Positions 16,507 through 24,921 of a stretch of DNA of 61,686 nt are shown here, in pieces. The stretch is from Deltaproteobacteria bacterium. GTDB taxonomy: Bacteria; Myxococcota_A; Polyangia; Polyangiales; JADJMO01. The translations under genes and the position numbers were made by a program. The stretch is from the NCBI GenBank assembly GCA_025363655.1, contig JANYDK010000095.1, forward strand, positions 1 through 61,686, in the 5' to 3' direction. A model generated the notes under the pieces. That model had not been told where the DNA came from. It made no database searches and was given only the letters and a program-made list of their open reading frames with translations. Every line of letters begins with the position of its first letter. The stretch's first letter is position 1.

Positions 16507-17949
16507 ATGAAGACCGCTGAAGAGTACGTGGCGAGCTTGCGCGCGCGGAACGTGCGCCTCTTCATCAAGGGTCAGCGCGTCGAGAGTCCGGTCGATCATC
16601 CGAACGTCGCGCCGTCGATCCGCACCGTCGCCGAGAGCTATCGGCTGGCTCACGATCCCGAGCACCGCGAGCTCTTCACCGCACACTCGAAGCTCATCGA
16701 CGCACGCGTCAACCGCTTCACCCATCTCTTCGAGTCACGCGACGATCTGCTGAAGAAGCTCGACATGCAGCGCGTGCTCGGGCGCCTCACCGGAACCTGC
16801 TTCCAGCGCTGCGTCGGGATGGACGCGGTCAACGCGCTCTTCAACACCACCTTCGAGATGGATCGCAAAGAGGGGACCGGCTATCACGCGCGGTTCCTCT
16901 CGTATCTCGCGCACGTGCAGCGCGACGACCTCGTGCTCTGCGGTGCGATGACCGATCCGAAGGGTGATCGGCGCAAGGCCCCGATCGAGCAGCCCGATCA
17001 GTACTTGCGCGTGATCGAGCGTAAAAAAGGCTCGATCGTCGTGCGTGGGGCGAAGATGCACCAGACCGGCGTCGTCAACTCGCACGAGATCGTGGTCATG
17101 CCGGGGCGCTCGCTCTCGGCGAGCGAAGGCGACTTCGCGGTCTCGTTCGCGGTGCCCACCGACGCCAAGGGCATCACCCTCGTCTATGGCCGCCAGCCGA
17201 GCGACGATCGACGCAGCGGCTGCGAGCTCGATCAAGGCAACGCGCGCTACGGCGGGCAAGAGGCAGTTGTCATTTTCGACGACGTCGAGGTGCCGATGGA
17301 TCACGTCTTCATGCTCGGCGAGACCTCGTGGGCGACGCCGCTCGTGGAGTACTTCGCGGGGCACCATCGCGCGAGCTATGGCGGCTGCAAGCCGGGCAAC
17401 GCCGACGTGCTCATCGGCGCGGCGGCGCTCATCGCTCGGCTCAGCGGCACCGAGAAGGCCTCGCACATCCGCGACAAGCTGGTGGAGATGACGCACCTCA
17501 CCGAGACGATGCACGCCGGCGGCCTCGCGGCGGCGACGAAGGCGAAGATGACGCCGGCGGGCACCGCGATGGTCGATCCGCTCCTCGCCAACGTCTGCAA
17601 GCAGAACGTCACCCGCATTCCCTACGAGCTGACGCGCCTCGCCGAGGACATCGCCGGCGGCCTGCTCGTCTCGTTGCCTGCCGCGGAAGACCTCGATCAC
17701 CCGGAGTACGGCGAAGCATTACGACGTTATGTGACCGGCGCGCGCGGCAACGCCGACGATCGCGCGCGTGTGCTGCGACTGATCGAAAATATGTGCCTGG
17801 GCTCGACCGCGGTGGCGATTCGCACCGAGTCGATGCACGGCGCCGGCTCGCCGCAGGCTCAGCGGGTTCGCATCGAGGCGCAGGGTGATTTCGACGGGAA
17901 GGTCGCCGACGCTGCGCGCATCAGCGGCGCGACCGTGCCTGAATCGTAG
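16507..17949 (+). CDS. 4-hydroxybutyryl-CoA dehydratase-like flavo-iron-sulfur enzyme
   Basis: A 480-aa member of the 4-hydroxyphenylacetate 3-hydroxylase (HpaB) superfamily; the start has AGAGGAGCGAG before the ATG. The four [4Fe-4S] ligands of Clostridium AbfD (C99, C103, H292, C299) are matched in spacing by C98, C102, H287 and C294 (TGTCFQRC and HHRASYGGC), and the catalytic tyrosine is Y291. HpaB monooxygenases lack this set. The family converts 4-hydroxybutyryl-CoA to crotonyl-CoA. No other gene of that pathway is nearby, so the metabolic setting is unknown. It follows cdaR by 56 bp on the same strand. Confidence 0.87.
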   Translation: MKTAEEYVASLRARNVRLFIKGQRVESPVDHPNVAPSIRTVAESYRLAHDPEHRELFTAHSKLIDARVNRFTHLFESRDDLLKKLDMQRVLGRLTGTCFQRCVGMDAVNALFNTTFEMDRKEGTGYHARFLSYLAHVQRDDLVLCGAMTDPKGDRRKAPIEQPDQYLRVIERKKGSIVVRGAKMHQTGVVNSHEIVVMPGRSLSASEGDFAVSFAVPTDAKGITLVYGRQPSDDRRSGCELDQGNARYGGQEAVVIFDDVEVPMDHVFMLGETSWATPLVEYFAGHHRASYGGCKPGNADVLIGAAALIARLSGTEKASHIRDKLVEMTHLTETMHAGGLAAATKAKMTPAGTAMVDPLLANVCKQNVTRIPYELTRLAEDIAGGLLVSLPAAEDLDHPEYGEALRRYVTGARGNADDRARVLRLIENMCLGSTAVAIRTESMHGAGSPQAQRVRIEAQGDFDGKVADAARISGATVPES

Positions 17950-18253
17950 GCCGTCGCCGCTCCGATTTCGAACGAGACAGTCTCATCCCCGGGCCTCGCC
18001 GGAGCCCCTGCGCTCCTAGCGCCATCGCACGTCGAAGAACGCGCCTTGCGGCAAGGTCGAGTGCGTGATGCGCACCTCTCGGCGACCGGCTGCGCGGAGC
18101 AACGCCTCGATGGCGCTGGCGAGGCCGATGCGCTGGGAGGGAGACCTGCGACGCGACCGGTGTTCGTGCGCGGCGCACCTCATTTTTCGAGCACGGCGTG
18201 TCGACCTCGCGACAGCGGTGGCCAGCGCCGCCGTGCCCCGATACGTTCGGAGC
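17950..18253. other. Intergenic region with one weak small reading frame
   Basis: There are 304 bp between the dehydratase and the TerB-like gene. It contains no clear promoter, terminator or RNA. One minus-strand frame (18016-18183) has protein-like character and is listed separately. Confidence 0.5.
18016..18183 (-). CDS. Possible 55-aa small protein
   Basis: The frame runs from an ATG at 18183 to a TAG at 18016. It has a basic N-terminus, a plausible helix (RIGLASAIEALLRAAG) and strands REVRITHSTLPQGAFFDVRW. The amphipathic pattern and ordered hydrophobics are better than in the shadow frames around it, but there is no good ribosome site. It could also be the remnant of a longer gene. No function is suggested. 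Confidence 0.35.
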   Translation of the reverse strand: MRCAAHEHRSRRRSPSQRIGLASAIEALLRAAGRREVRITHSTLPQGAFFDVRWR

Positions 18254-18616
18254 ATGGACAAGGAGCTCTCGCACAAGGTGTGTCGTTTGATCGCCGGGCT
18301 CGTCGTCTCCGATGACGACCTCGACTCTTCCGAGGATGCGTTCATCGATCGCATGCTCCTCAAGTTCGGCATCCCCCAGGACGAACGCGACACCATCTTC
18401 CCCATCGTCGACAAGACCGAAGCCAAGTCGGCGATGCAGGATCTACCCGCCGACGTGCAGCAAGAGGCGGTCAAGCTCCTCCTCGAAGCCGCGGTCGCCG
18501 ACGGCAAGGTCGTCACCGAAGAGCGCGCGTACCTTCATGCGGTCGCCGAGGCGATCGGGATCTCTGCGGGCGCCATGAATCAGAAAATCGACGACGCCTT
18601 GGCCAAGCGCGGCTGA
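18254..18616 (+). CDS. TerB-like small helical protein
   Basis: A 120-aa acidic protein from the ATG at 18254. Its pattern, two acidic helical repeats each ending in D-x-(D/K)-hydrophobic-(S/T)-x-E-E (VSDDDLDSSEDAFIDRML and VADGKVVTEERAYLHAVAEA), matches the TerB / DUF533 tellurite-resistance family fold, in which the acidic turns may bind metal. The role in this organism is unknown. It stands alone and converges with the aminotransferase gene 6 bp away. Confidence 0.65.
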   Translation: MDKELSHKVCRLIAGLVVSDDDLDSSEDAFIDRMLLKFGIPQDERDTIFPIVDKTEAKSAMQDLPADVQQEAVKLLLEAAVADGKVVTEERAYLHAVAEAIGISAGAMNQKIDDALAKRG

Positions 18617-18622
18617 GCACTC

Positions 18623-19834
18623 TCAGCCTCGCGCGATTGATTGCACGACGCGTTCGATTCCATCGGTAAAATCGGCCTCGTTCGGTAGGAGAGAGACGAC
18701 GAGGTAGCCCTCGCGGTCGAGCTCGAAGAAGTAGCCGGGCTGGATCACGACGCCTTCGGTCGTCAGCAGATGAAGTGCCCACTCGTCCTCGTCGCGCGTG
18801 CGCGGCACGTCGAGGATCGCGTACCAACCGCCGTCGCTCGGCAGGCGTCGAATCGGCGAGCCTTCGGGAAGACGCGCGATGGCGGCGTCGAGGGCGGCGA
18901 GGTTTCGATCGGTGCGCTGGCAGAGTGCGGCTTGCACCGGCGCGCGTGCGTCGAGCAGCTCGGGGAGCGCGCGGGCGACCGGCGTTCCCACCGAGAGGAA
19001 GGTGTCGGCGATGATCTCGAGCCTGGGCGCGGCGGCGGCGATCAACTCGTCGTCGCCGAGCATCACCGTCCAACCGAGCTTAAGCTGCGGGAGCGCCAGC
19101 ACCTTCGAGAGCCCGCTCATGACGAAGGTGAGCGCGCGCGCCCGATGCGACGGATCGGCGAACGAAGGCAGTCGATCGCTCGGCAGCGCGCCGCGTGGAT
19201 AGTCGGCGAAGACCTCGTCGACGATCACCGCGAGCCCATGTTTTGCCGCAAGCTCGTCGATGGCGGCGGCGTCGTCGCGTCGCGTGAAGGCGCCGGTCGG
19301 GTTGTTGGGGTGGACGAGGAGGATCGCGCGCGTCTTCTCGCCGATGGAGGTGCGCAGCTGATCGAGGTCGACGCGGAAGCCCTCCTCGCGCACGAGCGGA
19401 TAAGGCACGAGCCGCAGGTCCTCGAGCGTCGCCAGAAAATCGAAGAGCGGATAGCTCGGCTGAGGGACGAGCACCTCGTCGTCGCGATTGGCGAGCAGCT
19501 TGAAGAGCCAACTGTAGGCTTCGCTGGTGCTCGCCGAGAGGACGATGCGCGACGGATCGATGCGCGCACCTCGCCTGGCGTAGTAGCGAGCGACCGCCTC
19601 GCGCGCCTCGGGATGCCCGAACGCGTCGGGCTCGTAGGTGGTCCCACGTACGTGTCCGAGTAGTGACACGAGCGGCTCGGCGTCGAAGATGGAGCACTTC
19701 GTCGGGTTCGACTCGGTGAGATCGCTCGAAATCACGCCTTTCATGCGCGCGCTCGCGATCGCCCTACTCAGCTCGTTTTCGGATAAGTTCCACCCTGTTC
19801 GCTTCGAAAACGGCGGAATTTCAGGCACTGGCAT
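18623..19834 (-). CDS. PLP-dependent class I/II aminotransferase
   Basis: A 403-aa fold-type I aminotransferase. The PLP lysine is K244 in FVMSGLSKVLALPQLKLGW. The pocket motifs ILLVHPNNPTGAF (N178/P179) and AVIVDEVFADY (D206, Y212) precede it, and the C-terminal substrate-carboxylate region VSLLPNEADF lacks an obvious Arg in the usual place. It resembles alanine/aspartate/aromatic-type enzymes, but the donor and acceptor cannot be told. The N-terminus (MPVPEIPPFSKRTGWNLSEN) fits the family start. A 9-bp tandem repeat lies just upstream. Confidence 0.85.
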   Translation of the reverse strand: MPVPEIPPFSKRTGWNLSENELSRAIASARMKGVISSDLTESNPTKCSIFDAEPLVSLLGHVRGTTYEPDAFGHPEAREAVARYYARRGARIDPSRIVLSASTSEAYSWLFKLLANRDDEVLVPQPSYPLFDFLATLEDLRLVPYPLVREEGFRVDLDQLRTSIGEKTRAILLVHPNNPTGAFTRRDDAAAIDELAAKHGLAVIVDEVFADYPRGALPSDRLPSFADPSHRARALTFVMSGLSKVLALPQLKLGWTVMLGDDELIAAAAPRLEIIADTFLSVGTPVARALPELLDARAPVQAALCQRTDRNLAALDAAIARLPEGSPIRRLPSDGGWYAILDVPRTRDEDEWALHLLTTEGVVIQPGYFFELDREGYLVVSLLPNEADFTDGIERVVQSIARG

Positions 19835-19836
19835 GG

Positions 19837-19855
19837 TTCCGATACATTCCGATAC
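19837..19855. promoter_or_regulatory. Tandem TTCCGATAC direct repeat, operator-like
   Basis: TTCCGATAC occurs at 19837-19845 and again at 19847-19855, a 10-bp period (one helical turn), two bases upstream of the aminotransferase start codon and about 105 bp before the divergent DUF4234 gene. A regulator or translational-control site is possible; it is only a pattern. Confidence 0.35.
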
Positions 19856-19960
19856 GTCCTTGTATCTGTTGGCGCCTGGCGCTTACCATGCCCGGAGAGC
19901 CTTGCAGTTCCCACCCAACTTGACCCTTGCACCATCCTTGCGAGGGGGGAGTCTCACACG

Positions 19961-20317
19961 ATGAATCAGCCGATGGCCGCAGGCGGCCCCGTTGGAACGA
20001 CCCGCAATCCGGTGATGGTCCTCATCATCAGCATGATCTGTGGCATCTATGGCCTCATCCAGATCTTCTCGATGATCGGCGAGCTCAAGGCCTATCTCCA
20101 GAAGGACGAGATCCAGGCCTGGCACGTGCTCATCCCCTACTACAACATCTACTGGCTCTGGGTGAAGGTGCCCAAGTGGGTCGGTGAGGCGAAGCAGAAG
20201 GCCGGCTGCGCCGACCCCAACCCGTCGGGCATCGTCCTCTACATCTTCGTCGGCCTCTACGCCCTCGCGAACGATCTGAACCAGGTATGGAATCCGCGCG
20301 GTCTCCCCTCGGGCTGA
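19961..20317 (+). CDS. DUF4234-like small membrane protein
   Basis: A 118-aa protein with a short polar N-terminus and three or so hydrophobic segments (VMVLIISMICGIYGLIQIF, VLIPYYNIYWLWVKVPKWV, GIVLYIFVGLYALANDLNQV). The IYGLI ... IPYYNIYWLW ... ALANDLNQVW layout is that of DUF4234, a family of inner-membrane proteins of unknown role. A GAGGGGGG ribosome site precedes the ATG. It overlaps the next gene by 31 bp. Confidence 0.75.
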   Translation: MNQPMAAGGPVGTTRNPVMVLIISMICGIYGLIQIFSMIGELKAYLQKDEIQAWHVLIPYYNIYWLWVKVPKWVGEAKQKAGCADPNPSGIVLYIFVGLYALANDLNQVWNPRGLPSG

Positions 20318-20721
20318 TCGGCGCCGGTACCCCCGGACGTCGTGCCGCCGTCGCTGCCCTCATCATGGGGGGAGTGGCGGCGGTGCTCGTTTTTGGCTCG
20401 TTTCCCATTTGTCCGGTGGCCATCTTCCTTCATCGGCCGTGTCCCGGATGCGGCATGACCCGCTCGGTGATCGCCGCCGCGCACGGACACTTCGCCGAGT
20501 CGCTGCATCACCATCCGCTCGGCTTGATCATGGGCCCGGTGGTCGCGGTCGCGCTCGTGCGCAACTACTTCGGGTACGTGAAGACGGGCCTCTGGGGCGC
20601 GGGTGAGAACGCGAAGGGGCGCTTCGCCAACGTCGCGCTCATCGTCCTCGGCCTCGCCTTCTTCGGCGTCTGGATCGCGCGCTTCTTCGGAGCCTTCGGC
20701 GGGCCCGAACCGGTGGGCTAG
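20287..20721 (+). CDS. DUF2752 membrane protein
   Basis: A 144-aa protein with the family signature CPVAIFLHRPCPGCGMTRS followed by a short amphipathic loop (HGHFAESLHHHPLG) and two further membrane helices. DUF2752 proteins are small polytopic proteins of unknown function in many phyla; the paired cysteines suggest metal or redox chemistry. The start at 20287 overlaps the DUF4234 gene by 31 bp and keeps the first helix intact; a later ATG (20365) would cut it. DUF4234 and DUF2752 probably form one transcription unit. Confidence 0.8.
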   Translation: MESARSPLGLIGAGTPGRRAAVAALIMGGVAAVLVFGSFPICPVAIFLHRPCPGCGMTRSVIAAAHGHFAESLHHHPLGLIMGPVVAVALVRNYFGYVKTGLWGAGENAKGRFANVALIVLGLAFFGVWIARFFGAFGGPEPVG

Positions 20722-20785
20722 CGGTTCGACCGCAATGGCACGTGTGGCGGCTGCGCCGGCCTTTGGCCTTTCGGAACTCTTCTCG

Positions 20786-22033
20786 TCACGCAGGAGCATG
20801 GCGGCGGAGCAAGGGCACTGCGCGCCAGTGGGCATCGATCGCTGCGCGCATTCGAATCGGGAGGTCGCAGCTACCGGCCTCCCAGCTGTCCCGTGCGCGC
20901 GAGATTCCAGCGTTCACCTCGTCGGCCGCCCACGCTCGTGACGCTGCCGAGAAGGCAGCCAGCTGCTCGACGTCGAGCCTCTCGAATCGACGCTCGCCGC
21001 CGAGCCGAAGCGCTAGCTCGGGACCGCGTCGTTTCGCCCACCCGAGATGGTCCCAGGAAATGGTCGCGACGAGGTCGTAGCACGGCGACAGGGTAGGGCG
21101 CTGCCGGTCACCCCACACGATTGTCCAGTTCTTGAGGTGTGCGTCCGTGTTCCCGGAGGCGATCATGAAGCCGATTCGGCGCGCCATTTCGCGCCCGTCC
21201 TCTTCACCGCAGACGTCTGTGATCAATCGAAGCGCGCCATCGAAGGAGACCTTGGGATCGCCGTCGCCGTACTTGTCTTGCGGTCGCATCGCGAGCGCTT
21301 GACAGAGGTCTTCTTGGTGGATTCGACTTCCGTCGTCGCGCCGGTCGAAGCGCATCACTGCGTAGGCGAGCGCATGCTCCGAGACCCAGCCGTCGGGGAT
21401 TCCGTCCAGTCGGTCGAAGGCGATGGTCATGTGAGGGGGCACCACGAAGCCAGCGTGCTTCGCCCAGGTCATCGTGGCTGCTTCCACCGCCGCGAGCTCG
21501 GGATACTCGTGTCCGGCGATCTTGACGATCCACTCGGAATTGCCGCTCCGCGCGGGAAGAACCAAGCGCTCGTTGACCATGGACATCGAGAACTTCATCT
21601 GGATGCCCGTGAGGCCAGACATGCGCATCGACTCGCGGTCGTCGGTGGACGCCGCGTCGACGCTTGCGCTCTCGTCGCGCGCTGGTCTTTCCTGATGCCC
21701 ATCCGCGGTTCGCGCTTCGACGGCGCCGATGAGGTCAGTGCCGAGGGCGCGTAGCAATTCAAAGGACTGTCCCTCTCGGAGCCCATGTAGTGCGGAGAGC
21801 CGAAGCCTGAGCTCGCTGCCCCGCTCGGGCAGGAGGTTGTCGAACCAGACGGGAAGCCCGTTCGCATCGGCCCGAGGCCTCGAGTCTCGGAGAAAGTCCA
21901 CACCGAGCCTCGGCGTTTGGCCACCCTGAATCCAGGCTAGATCTGGAGCGAAGCGTGCCATGCCGTGGCGATCTTGGGAGAGTTCGCCAACGTCGCAGGC
22001 GGGCAGTGCGATTCGGAGGTACCGCTGACGCAT
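20786..22033 (-). CDS. HipA-family Ser/Thr kinase
   Basis: A 415-aa HipA-like kinase. The N-terminal subdomain has FDNLLPERG at 65-73. The Gly-rich/ATP part reads SGLTGIQMKFSMSMV (139-153), the lysine IVKIAG follows, and the active-site motif GNTDAHLKNW (D297, H299, N302) and the metal aspartate D320 in CYDLVAT are intact, so the kinase should be active. HipA enzymes phosphorylate aminoacyl-tRNA synthetases (GltX, TrpS) or other targets and are normally neutralised by HipB. No HTH/HipB gene is present; instead the gene overlaps a DUF262 gene (TGATG), implying a different partner. GC content and codon use look slightly lower than in the neighbours. Confidence 0.88.
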   Translation of the reverse strand: MRQRYLRIALPACDVGELSQDRHGMARFAPDLAWIQGGQTPRLGVDFLRDSRPRADANGLPVWFDNLLPERGSELRLRLSALHGLREGQSFELLRALGTDLIGAVEARTADGHQERPARDESASVDAASTDDRESMRMSGLTGIQMKFSMSMVNERLVLPARSGNSEWIVKIAGHEYPELAAVEAATMTWAKHAGFVVPPHMTIAFDRLDGIPDGWVSEHALAYAVMRFDRRDDGSRIHQEDLCQALAMRPQDKYGDGDPKVSFDGALRLITDVCGEEDGREMARRIGFMIASGNTDAHLKNWTIVWGDRQRPTLSPCYDLVATISWDHLGWAKRRGPELALRLGGERRFERLDVEQLAAFSAASRAWAADEVNAGISRARDSWEAGSCDLPIRMRAAIDAHWRAVPLLRRHAPA

Positions 22034-23706
22034 CACTCGCCTGCGGCCGACCGGGTCGGCGATCGATCGTAGTAGCTTTCAGCTGACAGGATTCGCGGTG
22101 CGCCCGCCTCTGTACGGCGCGCGAGAAATGACAAGACCGTTACGCGAAGTCGAGAGGCGCGCCGCTCGAGAAACGTTGCCGCATCGCTGGCCTTCAGTAG
22201 CGCGAGACCCTGTTCGTCGATCAAGTGGCTCTCGAGGGCTTGTCGATCGCGCTCCCAACTCCAACGCCGGAGTTCGGTCTTGAGGTCGGTGTGAGACTTG
22301 TCGAGGAGCACTCGGTTGGCACCGCTTCGAGCTCGCTCGCGGAGGTGATCCTCAATGGTGTCGACCCGAAAAATTTCCCGGGCGACGCGATCTCCGCCGG
22401 TGAGCAACGCTCTCCAGGACACCGGCCCCTCGAGATCTCGTGGGACTTGCTCGAGGAGCGCGAGCAGCTCGACGCGGCTCGCGGCGTGGGTGGCGTGAAA
22501 TCGATCCAACGTCCACTCGCGCTGCACGGGTTCTCCGACCTCGTCGAGTAGGCGCTCGATGGAGCCGCCCATGTCGTCGGCCCTAATCGCCCTCGCTTGA
22601 TAGCGCATTGCCGAGACAGCCGCCCGCTGGTGCACGCCCGTCGCGACACCACGCCATGCCCAGCGGACCAGCGCTCGACGCGTCGTGGCGTCGGGCTCGG
22701 GGAAGAGATGAAACCACTTTGCGAGGAGCACGAAGACGACGGGGTAAGGAATGAATGCATATGCGGGAATTCCCGCACCAGGCTCGGAAGCAGTGGTTGG
22801 CGCCGAGAGGAAGCTCACGGTTCGGCGGAGCGCCTCGGCGGCGTCGGTTTGGCCGACGACCTTTGCCACGTCGGCCTCGGCGATGTCTTCGAGCCGCTTG
22901 CTGGGATCAAGCCCGCTCATCGCTAGAAGTGCCTTCAGGACCTCGGTGCGGGGCGGCTCGCCGAAACCATCGAGGTCGGTTGCTCCCTGCAGCGCCGAGA
23001 GATCGATGCTCCTGCGTTGACCAGAGGGTTGGGGGCTCTGGCCCAAGAGGGCCTGAAAGACCTCGTCCGCCCGCATGCGCACGCCCGTGCTGTTTAGGCG
23101 CGCGAACACTCCGCGCAGAGCGTCCACATCGTCGGTCTCGACGACGTAGCCCGGAAGCTCGTAGTCGAGCAAGCGCTGTTGCACTTCTTCTACCCGCGAC
23201 TTCTCCTCATCCGACAGATCGCATTCGGGAAACCATCGCCCCAATCGCCGTAGGTCGCCGAGCGTTTGCAGGGGCACGTGACGTCGCGTGGTATCCACCG
23301 ACGTCGGCCCTGAAAGGAAGGTGTCGGTTGCGGGATCGAAGCGGATGTCCCAGCGGGGGTCACCCCCTTGATCGAGATCGAGGAGTGTTGCAGCCAGCGC
23401 GGTCACCCGCTGCTGACCATCGACGATGAACCACCCATCCGCGACCGCGGGCACCTCGATCGTTGCGTTGCCCACCCTCAGGCCTTCCTCGGCTGCGAAA
23501 GGACGCTTCCAAAAGAGCAGCGAACCAACCGGATAGCCTCGCAAGATGCTGTCGAAGAGCTTTACGACATCCTCGGCCTTCCACCGAAGTGGGCGCTGAA
23601 ACGGCGGAACCCGCACCGCGCCATCGTGCACCCTCCCAATCAGCTTGCGAACGGTCAGTGTCGTCGCCGCTGGGGGCTTCGGAAGCGGCACGTAGAGCGT
23701 CGACAC
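22033..23706 (-). CDS. DUF262 (GmrS-like, ParB/sulfiredoxin fold) protein without HNH domain
   Basis: About 557 aa from the GTG at 23706 (VSTLYVPLPK). The DUF262 core is in the N-terminal half: VRVPPFQRPLRW (32-42), the nucleotide-handling DGQQR at 96-100, and later VFARLNSTGVRMRADEVFQA. In type IV restriction enzymes such as GmrSD this domain is an NTPase/DNA-phosphodiester module normally followed by an HNH (DUF1524) nuclease. Here the C-terminal 300 residues are helical (FVLLAKWFHLFPEP, RRALVRWAWRGVATG) and I see no HNH motif. The overlapping HipA kinase is therefore the likely effector partner. The frame is open upstream but runs into the neighbouring oxidoreductase. Confidence 0.8.
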   Translation of the reverse strand: MSTLYVPLPKPPAATTLTVRKLIGRVHDGAVRVPPFQRPLRWKAEDVVKLFDSILRGYPVGSLLFWKRPFAAEEGLRVGNATIEVPAVADGWFIVDGQQRVTALAATLLDLDQGGDPRWDIRFDPATDTFLSGPTSVDTTRRHVPLQTLGDLRRLGRWFPECDLSDEEKSRVEEVQQRLLDYELPGYVVETDDVDALRGVFARLNSTGVRMRADEVFQALLGQSPQPSGQRRSIDLSALQGATDLDGFGEPPRTEVLKALLAMSGLDPSKRLEDIAEADVAKVVGQTDAAEALRRTVSFLSAPTTASEPGAGIPAYAFIPYPVVFVLLAKWFHLFPEPDATTRRALVRWAWRGVATGVHQRAAVSAMRYQARAIRADDMGGSIERLLDEVGEPVQREWTLDRFHATHAASRVELLALLEQVPRDLEGPVSWRALLTGGDRVAREIFRVDTIEDHLRERARSGANRVLLDKSHTDLKTELRRWSWERDRQALESHLIDEQGLALLKASDAATFLERRASRLRVTVLSFLARRTEAGAPRILSAESYYDRSPTRSAAGE

Positions 23707-23771
23707 GGGTGCCGTGTCAGCAAATGGGCGGGCCACCGACTCAATATCGCACGATCGCCGCGCGATGGCCT

Positions 23772-24827
23772 CTATGGGCACTCCTGCCCGCAGCGCAGCA
23801 GCAGCTTGCCCTTGGTGCGGCGAGTCTCCAGCAGATGGTGCGCCTCGGCGACGTCTTCCATCGCGAAGATGCGATCGACGTGCGGCGCGATTTTTTTCTG
23901 CGTATGCAGCGCCAAGAGCTCGTCCATGCCGCGGCGAAGGCGAGGGAGATCGTCCCACAGGAGGAGGATCTGCACGCCGGCGATCGCCCTATTTTCCTCG
24001 ATCAATTGGAAGGGGTGGAAGATGCCGCCGCGGAGCAGCTCGGCGCCGGCCTTGAGCCACGCGAGCGGATTGCGTCGCGAGTCGGGCGCGACCTGCGCGG
24101 CGCCGATGGTGATGACGCGTCCGGTGCGCGCGAGGCAGCGATACCCTTTGCGCAGACCTTCGCCGCCGAGCGAGTCGAGCACCACGTCGACCCCGCGCCC
24201 GTTCGTGAGGCGCCTGATTTCGAGCTCGAAGTCGCTCTTCGTGTAGTCGATGCCGTGATCGAGCCCGTGCTCTTTGGCGAACGCGAGCTTCTCCGCGCTG
24301 CTGGCGGTGCCATAGGTGACGAGCCCGTGATGCTTCGCCAGCTGCAACGCCGCGAGCCCGACGCCGCCCGCGACGGCTTGGATGAGAAGCGTTTCACCGC
24401 TGCGAACACGGGCGATTTCCATCAGCGAGTGCCAGGCGGTCATGTAGACGGCGGGGATCGCCGCCGCGTCTTCGAGCGACATCGCGTCGGGAATCACGTA
24501 GGCGCGCGCCGCTTCGACGACGATGCGCGAAGCGTATCCGCCGAAGCGCGTGATGCCGCAGACGCGCTCACCGACCTTCGGTGAAGTGACGCCAATACCG
24601 ACCGCGCGCACCGTGCCGCTGATTTCGAACCCGACGCACGTCGGCGGCGGAGGTGCCCACTTGTAGAAGCCGCGACGCGCGAGGACGTCGGCGTAGTTGA
24701 CGCCGGCGAAGGCGACGTCGACGACGATTTCACCAGGGCCTGGATCGCGCACGACGGAGCGCTCGACCTGGAGCACGGAGGTGTCGCCGAACTTTCGAAA
24801 CACGACCCGCCGGGCGTCGGTGCTCAT
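23772..24827 (-). CDS. Quinone oxidoreductase, MDR family (VAT-1/QOR-like)
   Basis: A 351-aa medium-chain dehydrogenase/reductase without the zinc ligands of alcohol dehydrogenases. Features are VAFAGVNYADVLARRG, PTCVGFEISGTV (catalytic-domain core), the Rossmann AVAGGVGLAALQLAK and the GVDVVLDSLGGEGLRKG segment typical of quinone reductases. It probably reduces quinones or enones with NADPH. The start ATG at 24827 gives the family N-terminus (RRVVFRKFGDTSVL). It is 65 bp upstream of the DUF262 start on the same strand, but there is no functional link in sight. Confidence 0.88.
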   Translation of the reverse strand: MSTDARRVVFRKFGDTSVLQVERSVVRDPGPGEIVVDVAFAGVNYADVLARRGFYKWAPPPPTCVGFEISGTVRAVGIGVTSPKVGERVCGITRFGGYASRIVVEAARAYVIPDAMSLEDAAAIPAVYMTAWHSLMEIARVRSGETLLIQAVAGGVGLAALQLAKHHGLVTYGTASSAEKLAFAKEHGLDHGIDYTKSDFELEIRRLTNGRGVDVVLDSLGGEGLRKGYRCLARTGRVITIGAAQVAPDSRRNPLAWLKAGAELLRGGIFHPFQLIEENRAIAGVQILLLWDDLPRLRRGMDELLALHTQKKIAPHVDRIFAMEDVAEAHHLLETRRTKGKLLLRCGQECP

Positions 24828-24921
24828 GGGGGCGACGTAGCACGAGACGGGGGAGAGCGAGAGGAACACGGGGCAACGGAGCAGCCTGAAGCTGGAGGAG
24901 CGAGAGGGCGGAGTCGCAGCT

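Noticed and set aside
16507-17949. 4-hydroxyphenylacetate 3-monooxygenase (HpaB)
   Set aside because: The Fe-S cluster ligands C98, C102, H287 and C294 point to the dehydratase branch of the superfamily.
22033-23706. A complete GmrSD-type restriction enzyme
   Set aside because: The DUF262 half is clear but no HNH/DUF1524 motif can be found in the C-terminal half.
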